A stretch of DNA of 64,000 nucleotides from Inquilinus sp042743185 (lineage in GTDB: Bacteria > Pseudomonadota > Alphaproteobacteria > DSM-16000 > Inquilinaceae): the NCBI RefSeq assembly GCF_042743185.1, contig NZ_JBHYMS010000020.1, positions 1 to 64,000 of the forward strand, given 5' to 3'. This document shows, in pieces, positions 7,844-15,599 of the stretch. Positions within the stretch are counted from its first letter, which is position 1, and each line of letters opens with the position of its first letter. The notes below the pieces were generated by a model that did no database searches, was not told where the DNA came from, and was given only the letters and a program-made list of their open reading frames with translations. A program made the translations under genes and the position numbers.

Positions 7844-8685
7844 GACACGCTCTCCTCGCCCCACAATTCTCTCAGCCGTTCCGGCGTCGGCGGCGCGGCC
7901 GGGTCGATCGCCGCCAGCCGCGCCCGGTACAGCTCGGCCGCCGCGCTGCGATGCTGCTTCGGCAGCCCGGCGCTGAAGGCGGCGCGCACGGCGTCGGCGA
8001 TCGTCCCGGCATCGTCCGCGACCAGCGCGTCGACGAAGCCGGCGGCGCGGCGCTGCTCGCCGCCGATCAGGCTCCAGATCAGCTTGCGGTCGGAGGAATC
8101 CAGCTCCTCGATCCCGGCCTCCTGCTCGATCACCTCCGGCCCGTTCATGCCCAGCCGGGCCTGCCGGGTGACGATCAGCGTGCTGCACAGCGCCGCCGCC
8201 AGCGACATGCCGCCGAAGCAGCCGACCATGCCGGAGACGATTCCGACCACCGGCACATGCGGCCGCAGCGCCAGGATGGCGGCCTGGATCTCGGCGATGG
8301 CGGCGAGGCCGAGATTGGCCTCCTGCAGCCGCACGCCGCCGGTCTCGAACAGGATCACCGGCCGGGTCGGGATGCCGCGCTCATGGTCGGCCAGCGCCCG
8401 CTCCAGCGCACCGGCGATCTTGGCGCCGGCGACCTCGCCCATGCTGCCGCCCTGATAGGCGCTCTCGATCGCGGCCACCACCGCCGGCCGGCCGCCGATG
8501 CGGCCGCGGGCCAGCACCACCCCGTCGTCGGACTGGGCGACGATGCCCTGCAGCGGCAGCCAGGGCGAGACCAGTCGGTCGAACGGCCCCAGGATCTCGC
8601 GGACGCTGCCCTCGTCCAGCAGTGCGCGGGCGCGGTCGCGGGCGGTCAGCTCGATGAAGCTGTTGCGGCTTGCGATGGCGTTCAT
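7840..8685 (-). CDS. mdcD: Malonate decarboxylase, beta subunit
   Basis: Protein of 281 residues, carboxyltransferase beta-type crotonase fold, partner of MdcE in decarboxylating malonyl-S-MdcC. Features seen are SAYQGGSMGEVAGAKIAGAL, the FETGGVRLQEANLGL segment, and the glycine-rich VSGMVGCFGGMSLAAAL loop expected to form an oxyanion hole. The start MNAIASRNSF at 8685 overlaps the mdcC stop, and its own stop overlaps the mdcE start, so the block is translationally coupled throughout. Length matches the family. Confidence 0.93.
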   Translation of the reverse strand: MNAIASRNSFIELTARDRARALLDEGSVREILGPFDRLVSPWLPLQGIVAQSDDGVVLARGRIGGRPAVVAAIESAYQGGSMGEVAGAKIAGALERALADHERGIPTRPVILFETGGVRLQEANLGLAAIAEIQAAILALRPHVPVVGIVSGMVGCFGGMSLAAALCSTLIVTRQARLGMNGPEVIEQEAGIEELDSSDRKLIWSLIGGEQRRAAGFVDALVADDAGTIADAVRAAFSAGLPKQHRSAAAELYRARLAAIDPAAPPTPERLRELWGEESVS

Positions 8686-8975
8686 GACTTCGCCGCCTCC
8701 ACCGCCTGCTCCAGGCGCAGCGCCACCATGCCGGGCGTGGCGCCGAAATCGTTGATCTCGACCGCGGCGGCGACGCCGTGGCGGGCGATGAAGCGGTCCA
8801 GCACCGCCCGCCACACCGCGCCGTAGCCGTCGACGCTGGTGGTGACGCGGATATGCGCCTGGCCGTCCGGCGAGGGCTCGATCAGCACCTCGAGATTGCC
8901 GGAGCCGACGACGCCGACATGGGCGCGCTTCGGCACGGGCGTCGTCGCGGGATAGTCGAAGCTCAGGCGTTCCAT
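8682..8975 (-). CDS. mdcC: Malonate decarboxylase acyl carrier protein, delta subunit
   Basis: Small carrier protein of 97 residues. Ser25 in VVGSGNLEVL is the expected attachment site for the 2'-(5''-triphosphoribosyl)-3'-dephospho-CoA arm that carries acetyl and malonyl groups during malonate decarboxylation. It ends in GATPGMVALRLEQA, a typical MdcC tail. Its ATG at 8975 lies 13 bases inside the end of mdcB and its stop overlaps the mdcD ATG. It is citrate-lyase ACP-like (CitD) in sequence, but the neighbours identify it as the malonate system. Confidence 0.92.
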   Translation of the reverse strand: MERLSFDYPATTPVPKRAHVGVVGSGNLEVLIEPSPDGQAHIRVTTSVDGYGAVWRAVLDRFIARHGVAAAVEINDFGATPGMVALRLEQAVEAAKS

Positions 8976-9886
8976 GGGGCGAAGCTCCGGTCGATGCGGT
9001 CGAGGAACAGGGCGGCGGCCAGCAGGTCCGCCGATCCGCCGGGCGACACCCAGCGGGACAGGAGGTCGGCGTCGAGCGCCTGCAGCGCCGCGCGGCCGGC
9101 CGGGGTGGCGGTGCCGCCGGCCGCCAGCACGGCGCAGGCGCCGGACTGTGCCGCCTGCAGGGCAGGGCGGCCGCCGCGATGCAGCAGGCAGGTGTCGTCC
9201 AGCGACGCCATCACGGCCAGCAACGCGTCCAGCCGGGCTTCCTCCTCGGTGGCCCCGGCGGCGCGGCTGGCCCGCAGGGCGGGGAGGGCGATCGCGACCA
9301 CATGCGGGAAGCCGGCCTGCGCCTCGCCGCGGGCGCCGGCCGCGCCATGCGCCTGCCGCACCTGCTCGCCGTTGCTGGTGTGACGCGGCGCGAAGCGGTC
9401 GGGCCATTGCGCGATGGCAGCCGCCGCGCCGGCGATCCGGCAGGGGTCGCCGGGGCCGGCGATCACCGCCCCGGCCAGCAGCAGACCCAGCGCCCAGATC
9501 GCGCCGCGATGGGCGTTGCTGCCGCCGGTCGCCGCCATCATGCGGGTTTCGCCGGCACGGCCGATCGCGGCCAGCTCTTCGCGCAGCGCCTGGTCCGGCG
9601 CACGGCCTTGAGCAACCTCGGCCATGGCGCGGAATGCGGACCGCAGGGCGCGGGCGCTGCGGCGCAGCGTCTCCAGGTCGAGGTCGCGATGCGCGCCGGG
9701 GCCGCGCCGGTCGACCAGCCCGGGCTTCGGCGTCAACTCCGCCTCCTCGACCAGCGCCCAGACGGCGAGGTCGGCGAGAGCGTGGGGACCTATGGCATTC
9801 GCATGCCGTTCTGTTCTAGTCCCCCCTCCCCCTGCGGGAGGGGGGTAGGGGGAGGGGTCTGCGCGCGTCCGCGCGCGAATGGGCAA
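8963..9886 (-). CDS. mdcB: Triphosphoribosyl-dephospho-CoA synthase of malonate decarboxylase
   Basis: MdcB makes the prosthetic-group precursor from dephospho-CoA and ATP. The signature ELTPKPGLVDRRGPGAHRD near the N-terminus and the TGGSNAHRGAIWALGLL segment identify the CitG/MdcB family, and from HALADLAVW to the end the length is normal. The start is a problem. Between the conserved body and the palindromic repeat upstream there is no in-frame ATG, GTG or TTG; the first is a TTG at 9886 inside the repeat, which would add about 33 low-complexity residues. Either that TTG, a rarer codon such as ATT inside the repeat or ATA near 9790, or a defective gene must be assumed. mdcA, normally upstream, is absent. 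Confidence 0.82.
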   Translation of the reverse strand: MPIRARTRADPSPYPPPAGGGGTRTERHANAIGPHALADLAVWALVEEAELTPKPGLVDRRGPGAHRDLDLETLRRSARALRSAFRAMAEVAQGRAPDQALREELAAIGRAGETRMMAATGGSNAHRGAIWALGLLLAGAVIAGPGDPCRIAGAAAAIAQWPDRFAPRHTSNGEQVRQAHGAAGARGEAQAGFPHVVAIALPALRASRAAGATEEEARLDALLAVMASLDDTCLLHRGGRPALQAAQSGACAVLAAGGTATPAGRAALQALDADLLSRWVSPGGSADLLAAALFLDRIDRSFAPWNA

Positions 9887-9979
9887 GGTGCCGGATAGGC
9901 CGATGTGTCAGGATCCTGGCCGGATCGAGCGGAGAGAACCCCCTCCCCCTATCCCCCTCCCGCGAGGGGAGGGGGGACT
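9818..9979. repeat. Long palindromic repeat, copy 2 (upstream of mdcB)
   Basis: A 162-base element with the same arms as the copy at 6825-6980: left end AGTCCCCCCTCCCC, right end GGGGAGGGGGGACT, the GCGCGCGTCCGCGCGCG hairpin, and GAGCGGAGAGAA before the right arm. The centre differs from copy 1. It fills most of the gap between the orphan binding protein and mdcB and contains the only standard start codon available to mdcB. RNA from it would fold into a long stem, which could end or slow transcription entering the mdc operon. Confidence 0.85.
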
Positions 9980-10010
9980 CGTTGAACTTCGGCCGGTGCC
10001 CTGGATCGGC

Positions 10011-11075
10011 CTAGCGGCTGGCCGGGATGATCTGGCGGCGCCAGGGGGCCAGGATCGACTCCCGCATGTCGCCGATGGTCATCCAGTCGATCGGCACCAG
10101 CTTGGCCTTCTGCGCCGGGTCCAGCAGCGGGATGCGCTTGCCGGTCTCGGGCGGGATCGCGGCGTCCTTGTTCGAGGGCGCGTAGAACATCGCCTCGGAG
10201 AAGCGCTTCTGCGCCTCGGCCCCCAGCGCGTAATCCATGAAGGTCTCGGCCGCCTCGCGGTTCGGCGAGTTGGCGATCAGGCTGATCACATTGACCTGGG
10301 TGATGGTGCCCTCCGCCGGCGCCACCGACCCCAGCCGGCCCTCGGTCTGGTCGGCGTAGAACTGGCTGCGCGCGTTCCAGCCGATCGCCAGCGTGGCGGT
10401 GCCGTTGGCGACCAGGGTGTAGGCGTCGGGCTTCGGTTCCCAGGTCTGGATCAAGGGCGCCATCTCGACCAGCTTGTCGACGCCGGGCCCGACGCCCTGG
10501 CGGTAGTCCTCGGCGCCGGCCATGCGGTTGGCGATCAGGGTCAGCGCGATCGCCTGGATGTCGCCGCCGCCCTGGGCCGGCACGATGATCTTGCCGGCCT
10601 GCGCCTGGTCCCACAGCGCGGTCCAGCTGGTCGGCGCGGCCGGGAAGGTCTCGGCATTGTACAGCAGGGCCAGCGTGTCATAGGTGATCGGCGGGGCGAA
10701 GGTGCCGAGGTCGCGGCCGAGATCGCCGAGATGGGCCAGGTTGGTCAGCCGCGCCGGGTCGCCCTCGGCGATCAGCCCTTCGTCCCGGGCGATCTTGGCG
10801 ACCGACAGGTCGAAGATCACGGCGTCGACCTGCGGCGCGTCCTTCTGCGCCCGCATCAGGCCCAGCGCCGTGGCCGCGTTCTGGACGCCGTAATAGGTCA
10901 CGGTGATGTCCGGATGGGCGGCCTGGAACGGCTCGATCACCGCCTTGGTGTAGTTCTCCTGGAACTCGCCGCGATAGCCCATGACCGTGATCTGGGCGGC
11001 GTGGACCGCGCCGGTCGCGGTGATGGCCAGGATGGAGGCGAGACAAAGGGATCGCGCGCAGGAGGCGAGTGTCAT
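10011..11075 (-). CDS. Orphan ABC substrate-binding protein, PotD/iron-type
   Basis: Periplasmic binding protein of 354 residues. It has an N-terminal signal peptide (hydrophobic core about residues 8-25, cleavage after VHA) and then the type II binding-protein pattern of the spermidine/putrescine-Fe(III) group: YRGEFQENYTKAVIEPF, TYYGVQN, and ITYDTLALLYNAETF around the hinge. A member of this group would normally work with PotBC-type permeases, but the nearest transporter genes upstream are peptide-type (Dpp) ATPases 145 bases away, and no permease pairs with it here. It may serve a transporter elsewhere. The start is the ATG at 11075; upstream in-frame codons would place the leader too far in. 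Confidence 0.82.
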   Translation of the reverse strand: MTLASCARSLCLASILAITATGAVHAAQITVMGYRGEFQENYTKAVIEPFQAAHPDITVTYYGVQNAATALGLMRAQKDAPQVDAVIFDLSVAKIARDEGLIAEGDPARLTNLAHLGDLGRDLGTFAPPITYDTLALLYNAETFPAAPTSWTALWDQAQAGKIIVPAQGGGDIQAIALTLIANRMAGAEDYRQGVGPGVDKLVEMAPLIQTWEPKPDAYTLVANGTATLAIGWNARSQFYADQTEGRLGSVAPAEGTITQVNVISLIANSPNREAAETFMDYALGAEAQKRFSEAMFYAPSNKDAAIPPETGKRIPLLDPAQKAKLVPIDWMTIGDMRESILAPWRRQIIPASR

Positions 11076-11175
11076 GGTCGTGTCCCTGTTTGTGCCGTGG
11101 CGGCCGCCGTCGGGGGCGGTCTGCGGGCGCCGGTCGATCGCCGGCGGCAGGGACACGCTGGGGCAGGCGGCCCAC

Positions 11176-11209
11176 CCCGTCTAACGGGTTTTTCTTATCG
11201 CCCGATAAG
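11176..11209. promoter_or_regulatory. Hairpin with T-run and adjoining palindrome between dppF-like and binding-protein genes
   Basis: CCCGT-CTA-ACGGG followed by TTTTT (11176-11193) is a small terminator-like hairpin reading on the plus strand, although no plus-strand gene ends here. Next to it CTTATCG-CC-CGATAAG (11194-11209) is a perfect seven-base inverted repeat. It lies about 120 bases upstream of the orphan binding-protein gene and just after the DppF-like stop, so it could be an operator for the binding-protein gene or a 3' stem of the Dpp transcript. Confidence 0.35.
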
Positions 11210-11219
11210 ATTTCCCAGG

Positions 11220-12179
11220 CTATCCCGCCCGGACCAGGCAGGCCGCCTCGGTGCCGCCATCGGCCGGGCGCAGCGCCGGGCGGGTCGTGGCGCAATCCTC
11301 CACCCGGATCGGGCAGCGGCTGACGAAGGGGCAGCCGGCCGGCGTCGCCAGCGGGCTCGGCAGGTCGCCGGACAGGATGATCTTGCGGCGCTGCCGCTGC
11401 GCCCGCGGGTCGGGCAGCGGGATCGCCGACAGCAGCGCCTCGGTGTAGGGGTGGCGCGGCGCCGCGAAGACGGCGTCGGTGTCGCCCTGCTCGACGATGG
11501 TGCCGAGATACATCACCGCCACCCGGTCGGCGATGTGGCGCACCACCGACAGGTCGTGGCTGATGAACAGATAGGCCAGGCCGAGCTGGTCCTGCAGCCG
11601 CACCAGCAGGTTCAGGATCTGCGAGCGGATCGAGACGTCGAGCGCCGAGACCGGCTCGTCGCAGACCATGAGCTTCGGCGACAGCGCCAGGGCCCGGGCG
11701 ATCACCACCCGCTGGCGCTGCCCGCCCGACAGCTCGTTCGGATAGCGCTGCGCATAGGATCCGGGCAGTCCGACCAGGTCCAGCAGCTCCGCCACCCTGC
11801 GGCGCCGCTCGGCACCGGGCGTGCCGCGGATCGCCAGCGGCTCGGCGATGCTGGCGTCGATCCGCATCTTCGGGTCCAGCGCGGCGCTCGGGTCCTGGAA
11901 CACGATCTGCATGGCGCCGGCCAAAGCGCGGCGCTCGGCCGGGGCGGCATGGGTGACGTCGCGGCCCTCGAAGGTGACGGTGCCGCGCGTCGCCCGCTCC
12001 AGCCCCAGGATGGCGTAGCCGGTGGTCGACTTGCCGCAGCCGCTCTCGCCGACCAGCGCCAGGGTGCGGCCGGCCTCGAGGTCCAGCGAGATGCCGTCCA
12101 CCGCCTTGACCACGGCGCCCTTGGCGGCGCCGCGGACCGGGAAATGCACCGCCAGGTCGCGGACGGAGAGCAGGCTCAT
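11220..12179 (-). CDS. Peptide-type ABC transporter ATP-binding protein (DppF-like)
   Basis: Cytoplasmic ATPase of 319 residues: Walker A GESGCGKST, Q-loop FQDP, signature LSGGQRQR, Walker B LMVCDEPVSALD and H-loop ISHD, followed by the oligopeptide-type C-terminal extension whose cysteine segment (AGCPFVSRCPIRVEDC) resembles the Fe-S or Cys-rich tail of Dpp/Opp ATPases. It pairs with the DppD-like ATPase whose stop overlaps its ATG. It is the last gene of the nine-gene unit that begins with the two tandem binding proteins near 21 kb. Confidence 0.93.
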   Translation of the reverse strand: MSLLSVRDLAVHFPVRGAAKGAVVKAVDGISLDLEAGRTLALVGESGCGKSTTGYAILGLERATRGTVTFEGRDVTHAAPAERRALAGAMQIVFQDPSAALDPKMRIDASIAEPLAIRGTPGAERRRRVAELLDLVGLPGSYAQRYPNELSGGQRQRVVIARALALSPKLMVCDEPVSALDVSIRSQILNLLVRLQDQLGLAYLFISHDLSVVRHIADRVAVMYLGTIVEQGDTDAVFAAPRHPYTEALLSAIPLPDPRAQRQRRKIILSGDLPSPLATPAGCPFVSRCPIRVEDCATTRPALRPADGGTEAACLVRAG

Positions 12180-13159
12180 GCCAGCGCCCCCACGCGGTCG
12201 CCGTGCCAGCACGCGGCCAGGTGGCCGGCATCGCCCGTCGCCGGCTCCAGCGGCGGCGCCTCGGCGCAGCGCTCATCGGCCAGCGGGCAGCGGGTGCGGA
12301 AGCGGCAGCCCTGCGGCCAGTGCGCCGCGTCCGGCACGGCGCCGGCGATGGTCTTCAGCTCCTCGCGGCGCGGGCCATCCAGCCGCGGCACGGTGGCCAG
12401 CAGCAGCCGGGTGTAGGGGTGGGCCGGGGCGTCGAAGATGGCGTCGACCGGCCCGCTCTCGACCACCGTGCCGCCATACATCACCGCCACCCGGTCGGCC
12501 ATGTCTGCGACCACGCCCATGTCGTGGGTGATCAGCAGGATGGCGCTGCCGGCTTCGGCCCGCAGCGACTTCAGCAGGTCCAGGATCTGCGCCTGGATGG
12601 TGACGTCCAGCGCCGTGGTCGGCTCGTCGGCGATCAGGATCTCCGGCCGGCAGATCAGGGCGGACGCGATCATCACCCGCTGGCACATGCCGCCCGACAG
12701 CTCGAAGGGGAACTGCCCGGCGCGGCGCTCCGGATCGGCGATGCCGACCCGGGCCAGCATGGCCACGGCCTCGGTGCGGGCGGCCGCGGCCGAGGCGCCG
12801 CGATGCAGCCGCAGGCTCTCCGCCACCTGGTCGCCGACCCGGACCAGCGGGTTCAGCGACGCCACCGGCTCCTGGAAGATCACCGACACCCGGTTGCCGC
12901 GCAGGTCGCGCAGCGCGGCCTCGTCCAAGGCCAGAAGATCGGTGCCGTCCATGGCCACGGTGCCGCTGGCGACGCGCGCGGCGGCCGGCAGCAGGCGCAG
13001 CACCGACAGGGCGGTCAGGCTCTTGCCGCAGCCGCTTTCGCCGACCAGGGCCAGCACCTCGCCGCGGCGGATCGACAGCGACACCCCGTCGACCACCGAC
13101 CGGCCGCCGATGGCGACCTTGAGCCCGTCGATGGCGAGAAGGGGCGCCTCAGCCGCCAT
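12176..13159 (-). CDS. Peptide-type ABC transporter ATP-binding protein (DppD-like)
   Basis: ATPase of 327 residues with Walker A GESGCGKS, signature LSGGMCQRV, Walker B ILIADEPTTALD, H-loop THD and the C-terminal oligopeptide-type domain (CRFRTRCPLADERC). A cysteine replaces the usual glutamine/arginine after the signature LSGGM, a small oddity. The ATG at 13159 has a GGAGGG ribosome site and lies 11 bases inside the end of the gamma-glutamyltransferase gene; a TTG further upstream is possible. It partners the DppF-like ATPase and the permeases encoded at 16394-18171. Confidence 0.93.
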   Translation of the reverse strand: MAAEAPLLAIDGLKVAIGGRSVVDGVSLSIRRGEVLALVGESGCGKSLTALSVLRLLPAAARVASGTVAMDGTDLLALDEAALRDLRGNRVSVIFQEPVASLNPLVRVGDQVAESLRLHRGASAAAARTEAVAMLARVGIADPERRAGQFPFELSGGMCQRVMIASALICRPEILIADEPTTALDVTIQAQILDLLKSLRAEAGSAILLITHDMGVVADMADRVAVMYGGTVVESGPVDAIFDAPAHPYTRLLLATVPRLDGPRREELKTIAGAVPDAAHWPQGCRFRTRCPLADERCAEAPPLEPATGDAGHLAACWHGDRVGALA

Positions 13160-14702
13160 CGGCCGGCCCTCCGACCGCAACGCCGGACCACGGGCTGGTC
13201 GGATGCGCCATGCCGACCGTCTCTCCGGTCTCCGGATCGTGTGAGGCGGCCGAGGCGATGGCGAAGTTCACCGGATACAGCGTGTCCTCGACGATCTCGA
13301 CCGGGAAGTCGCGGGCGACCGTGGCGGCGACATCCGGCGCGGCCTGGGCGTTCACCTTGATGGTCGGCGTGCTGGCATCGACGCGCGGCGTGTGGAACGC
13401 CTCCTCCAGCGTCATCCCGTAGTCGACGAGATAGGAGATCAACTGCAGCAGGGCCGGGAAGATCGACCGGCCGCCGGCAGCGCCGATCGCCAGCTCCGGC
13501 CGGCCGCCGCGGCCCAGGATCAGCGGGCACATGTTCGCCAGCGGCTGGGCGCCTCCGACCATCGAGTTCGGCTGGCCCGGCCGCGGGTCGAACCACATCA
13601 TGCCGTTGTTCATCAGGATGCCCGCGGCAGGCAGCGCCACCTTCGACCCGAAGCGGGACAGCAGGGTGTTGGTCAGCGAGACGAAGTTGCCTTGCGCGTC
13701 GACCACGGAGACGTGGCTGGTGCAGCCGGGGTCGCGGGCCAGGCCGGCATGGCCCATACCTGTCAGGCGGCGGCGATAAGCCTCGCGCGCCGCGCGGGCA
13801 TAGGCCAGCGCCGCCCGCGCATCCGGCCGATCGCCCCAGGCGGTTCGCGGCGCCAGCAGCTCCAGCGCCGCCAGCAGGCTCGGGCCGCCGCTCAGCCCCG
13901 GCATGGCCCAGACATCCCGGCCGCGATAGGCGCCGCGCAGCGGCTCGGTCCAGCGCGGCCGGTAGGCGGCGAGGTCGGCGGCGGTGATGCGGGACCCGGC
14001 CTCGGCCAGGTCGGCCGCCAAGCCGCGCGCGGTCTCGCCCTCGTAGAAATCGCGGGCGCCCTCGCGCGCCAGCCGCCGCAGCATCCGCGCCTTGGCCGGC
14101 ATCGGGCGGTGCTTCCCATCCCCCGCCTTCGGGGCCTCGCCATTCTCCAGCAGCAGCGCGGCGGTCGGCGCGAAGCGGGCCAGGGCCGCGGCCTCGATCG
14201 ACAGGCAGAAGGCGGCGTACCAGTCGATCTCCAGCCCGCGCTCGGCATGGTCGATGGCGGGCGCCAGCGCCTCGTCCCAGCCGATGCTGCCGAAGCGCTC
14301 CAGCGCCGCGGCCAGTCCGGCGACGGCGCCGGGGATGCAGATCGAGCTGCCGCCGATCAGGTTGCGGTCCTCCACCACCGACGGCCACTGGAACCAGTTG
14401 CCGGTGTCGGCCCCCGCCAGCGGATAGTCGGCCGGGTCCAGCGCCGCCGGGGCCCGGACGTTGAAGTCCAGCGCCGAGACCGCGCCGCTCGAGCCGTCGG
14501 CATGCAGCAGGAAGCCCCCGCCGCCGACGCCGGACAGCCAGGGCTCGACCACGCTCAGCACCAGCGCCGCCACCACCGCCGCATCCATGGCGTTGCCGCC
14601 GCGGGCCAGCACCGCCGCGCCGGCCTCGGCGGCATAGCGATGCTGGGCCGCGACCAGGCCGTGGCGGCTGCGGATCTCGGTCTTGCGCCCGCTCACATTC
14701 AT
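13149..14702 (-). CDS. Gamma-glutamyltransferase family protein
   Basis: N-terminal nucleophile hydrolase of 517 residues of the GGT family. In these proteins a precursor cuts itself into a large and a small subunit at a conserved Thr, which then hydrolyses or transfers gamma-glutamyl groups. The expected Thr is Thr328 in GCTSHVSVVD, followed by the small-subunit signature VSLTNTL and later PNSMVGG. No signal peptide is visible, so unlike periplasmic GGT it probably acts in the cytoplasm on an imported compound. It lies between the deacetylase and the DppD-like ATPase with overlapping ends on both sides. A cephalosporin-acylase-like specificity cannot be excluded. Confidence 0.88.
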   Translation of the reverse strand: MNVSGRKTEIRSRHGLVAAQHRYAAEAGAAVLARGGNAMDAAVVAALVLSVVEPWLSGVGGGGFLLHADGSSGAVSALDFNVRAPAALDPADYPLAGADTGNWFQWPSVVEDRNLIGGSSICIPGAVAGLAAALERFGSIGWDEALAPAIDHAERGLEIDWYAAFCLSIEAAALARFAPTAALLLENGEAPKAGDGKHRPMPAKARMLRRLAREGARDFYEGETARGLAADLAEAGSRITAADLAAYRPRWTEPLRGAYRGRDVWAMPGLSGGPSLLAALELLAPRTAWGDRPDARAALAYARAAREAYRRRLTGMGHAGLARDPGCTSHVSVVDAQGNFVSLTNTLLSRFGSKVALPAAGILMNNGMMWFDPRPGQPNSMVGGAQPLANMCPLILGRGGRPELAIGAAGGRSIFPALLQLISYLVDYGMTLEEAFHTPRVDASTPTIKVNAQAAPDVAATVARDFPVEIVEDTLYPVNFAIASAASHDPETGETVGMAHPTSPWSGVAVGGPADGG

Positions 14703-15589
14703 GCCGTGCGCCCGAAGCGGCGCGGCTCGACCGGGCCGGGGATGGCGGAGGCGGCGACGAAGCGCCCGGCATTGGCCGACCCGGCGTGATACGCCGCGAC
14801 CTCGCCGACCGTGGCGATCCAGACGCCGGGCGCCGTGGTGATCCGCTCCAGCAGGCGTTCCAACAGCCGCAGCCGCTGGGCGCGGCCGGAGATCCAGTCA
14901 TGCACGGTCAGCATGAACAGGCCGTTCAGGCGGCGCAGGCCTTCCCACTCGTCCAGCCAGCCCTCCAGGATCGGCCCCGGCGCCTCGGGCGGCCACTGGT
15001 CGGTGCCGCCGCCGGAGAACTTGAAGAACACGGCGTCGTCGATCGCCCATTGCACCGGCACCTCGACCACCCCGTCGATCTCATAGGGGTGGTCGGCGCC
15101 CGCCAGCGAGCTGTCCCAGAAGCCGTGCCGGCGGACCTCCGCCAGCATGTGCGGGGTCATCTCCCAGGCCGGCGACCGGAAGCCCTTCGGCACCGCGCCG
15201 GTCTGGCGCCGAAACACCTCGATCGCCGCCTCCAGCGCGCCGGTGAACTCGGCGTCGCTGCTCTGCGCCACGATCTCGTGGAAGAAGCCGTGCAGGCCGA
15301 TCTCGTGGCCGCGCTGCAGGAAGGCCGGCAGCAGCTCGGGGTTGGCCTCGGCCACCGCGCCGGGCACGAAGAAGCTGCCCTTGACGCCGAAGCGGTCGAG
15401 CAGGTCGAGCAGCCGCCAGATGCCCATCCGCGGGCCGAAGCGCCGCTGCTCCAGCTGGCCCAGCGAGCGCGTCGCCTCCGGCGCCCGCTGCTGCCAGAGA
15501 TAGGGCGAATCCGCGTCGACATCGACGGTGAAGCAGAAGGCGCTGTCGCGGCCTTGCGGCCATTGATAGCGCGGCCAGGGCTGGACCAT
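14699..15589 (-). CDS. Polysaccharide deacetylase family protein (NodB homology)
   Basis: Carbohydrate-esterase-4 type enzyme of 296 residues. The catalytic/metal aspartates are in FTVDVDADSP (Asp23, Asp25), and the metal His pair is in GHEIGLHGFFHEI around residues 94-105. Members remove N-acyl groups from sugars or cleave C-N bonds of imides, cyclic amides and allantoin-like compounds. No signal peptide is seen, so an intracellular small-molecule amidase of the PuuE kind is more likely than a wall-modifying enzyme. The stop overlaps the GGT start (ATGA). With the peptide-type importer, GGT and SDR it suggests stepwise breakdown of an N-acylated or peptide-like nutrient. Confidence 0.85.
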   Translation of the reverse strand: MVQPWPRYQWPQGRDSAFCFTVDVDADSPYLWQQRAPEATRSLGQLEQRRFGPRMGIWRLLDLLDRFGVKGSFFVPGAVAEANPELLPAFLQRGHEIGLHGFFHEIVAQSSDAEFTGALEAAIEVFRRQTGAVPKGFRSPAWEMTPHMLAEVRRHGFWDSSLAGADHPYEIDGVVEVPVQWAIDDAVFFKFSGGGTDQWPPEAPGPILEGWLDEWEGLRRLNGLFMLTVHDWISGRAQRLRLLERLLERITTAPGVWIATVGEVAAYHAGSANAGRFVAASAIPGPVEPRRFGRTA

Positions 15590-15599
15590 CGGATCCTCC

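Noticed and set aside
6825..9979. The two repeats read as a CRISPR or an insertion sequence
   Set aside because: There are only two copies 3 kb apart, no spacer array, no cas genes and no transposase; each copy is a long palindrome.
12438..13244. Plus-strand 268-codon frame opposite the DppD-like ATPase
   Set aside because: Ser/Arg-rich antisense shadow; the ATPase motifs on the minus strand are complete.
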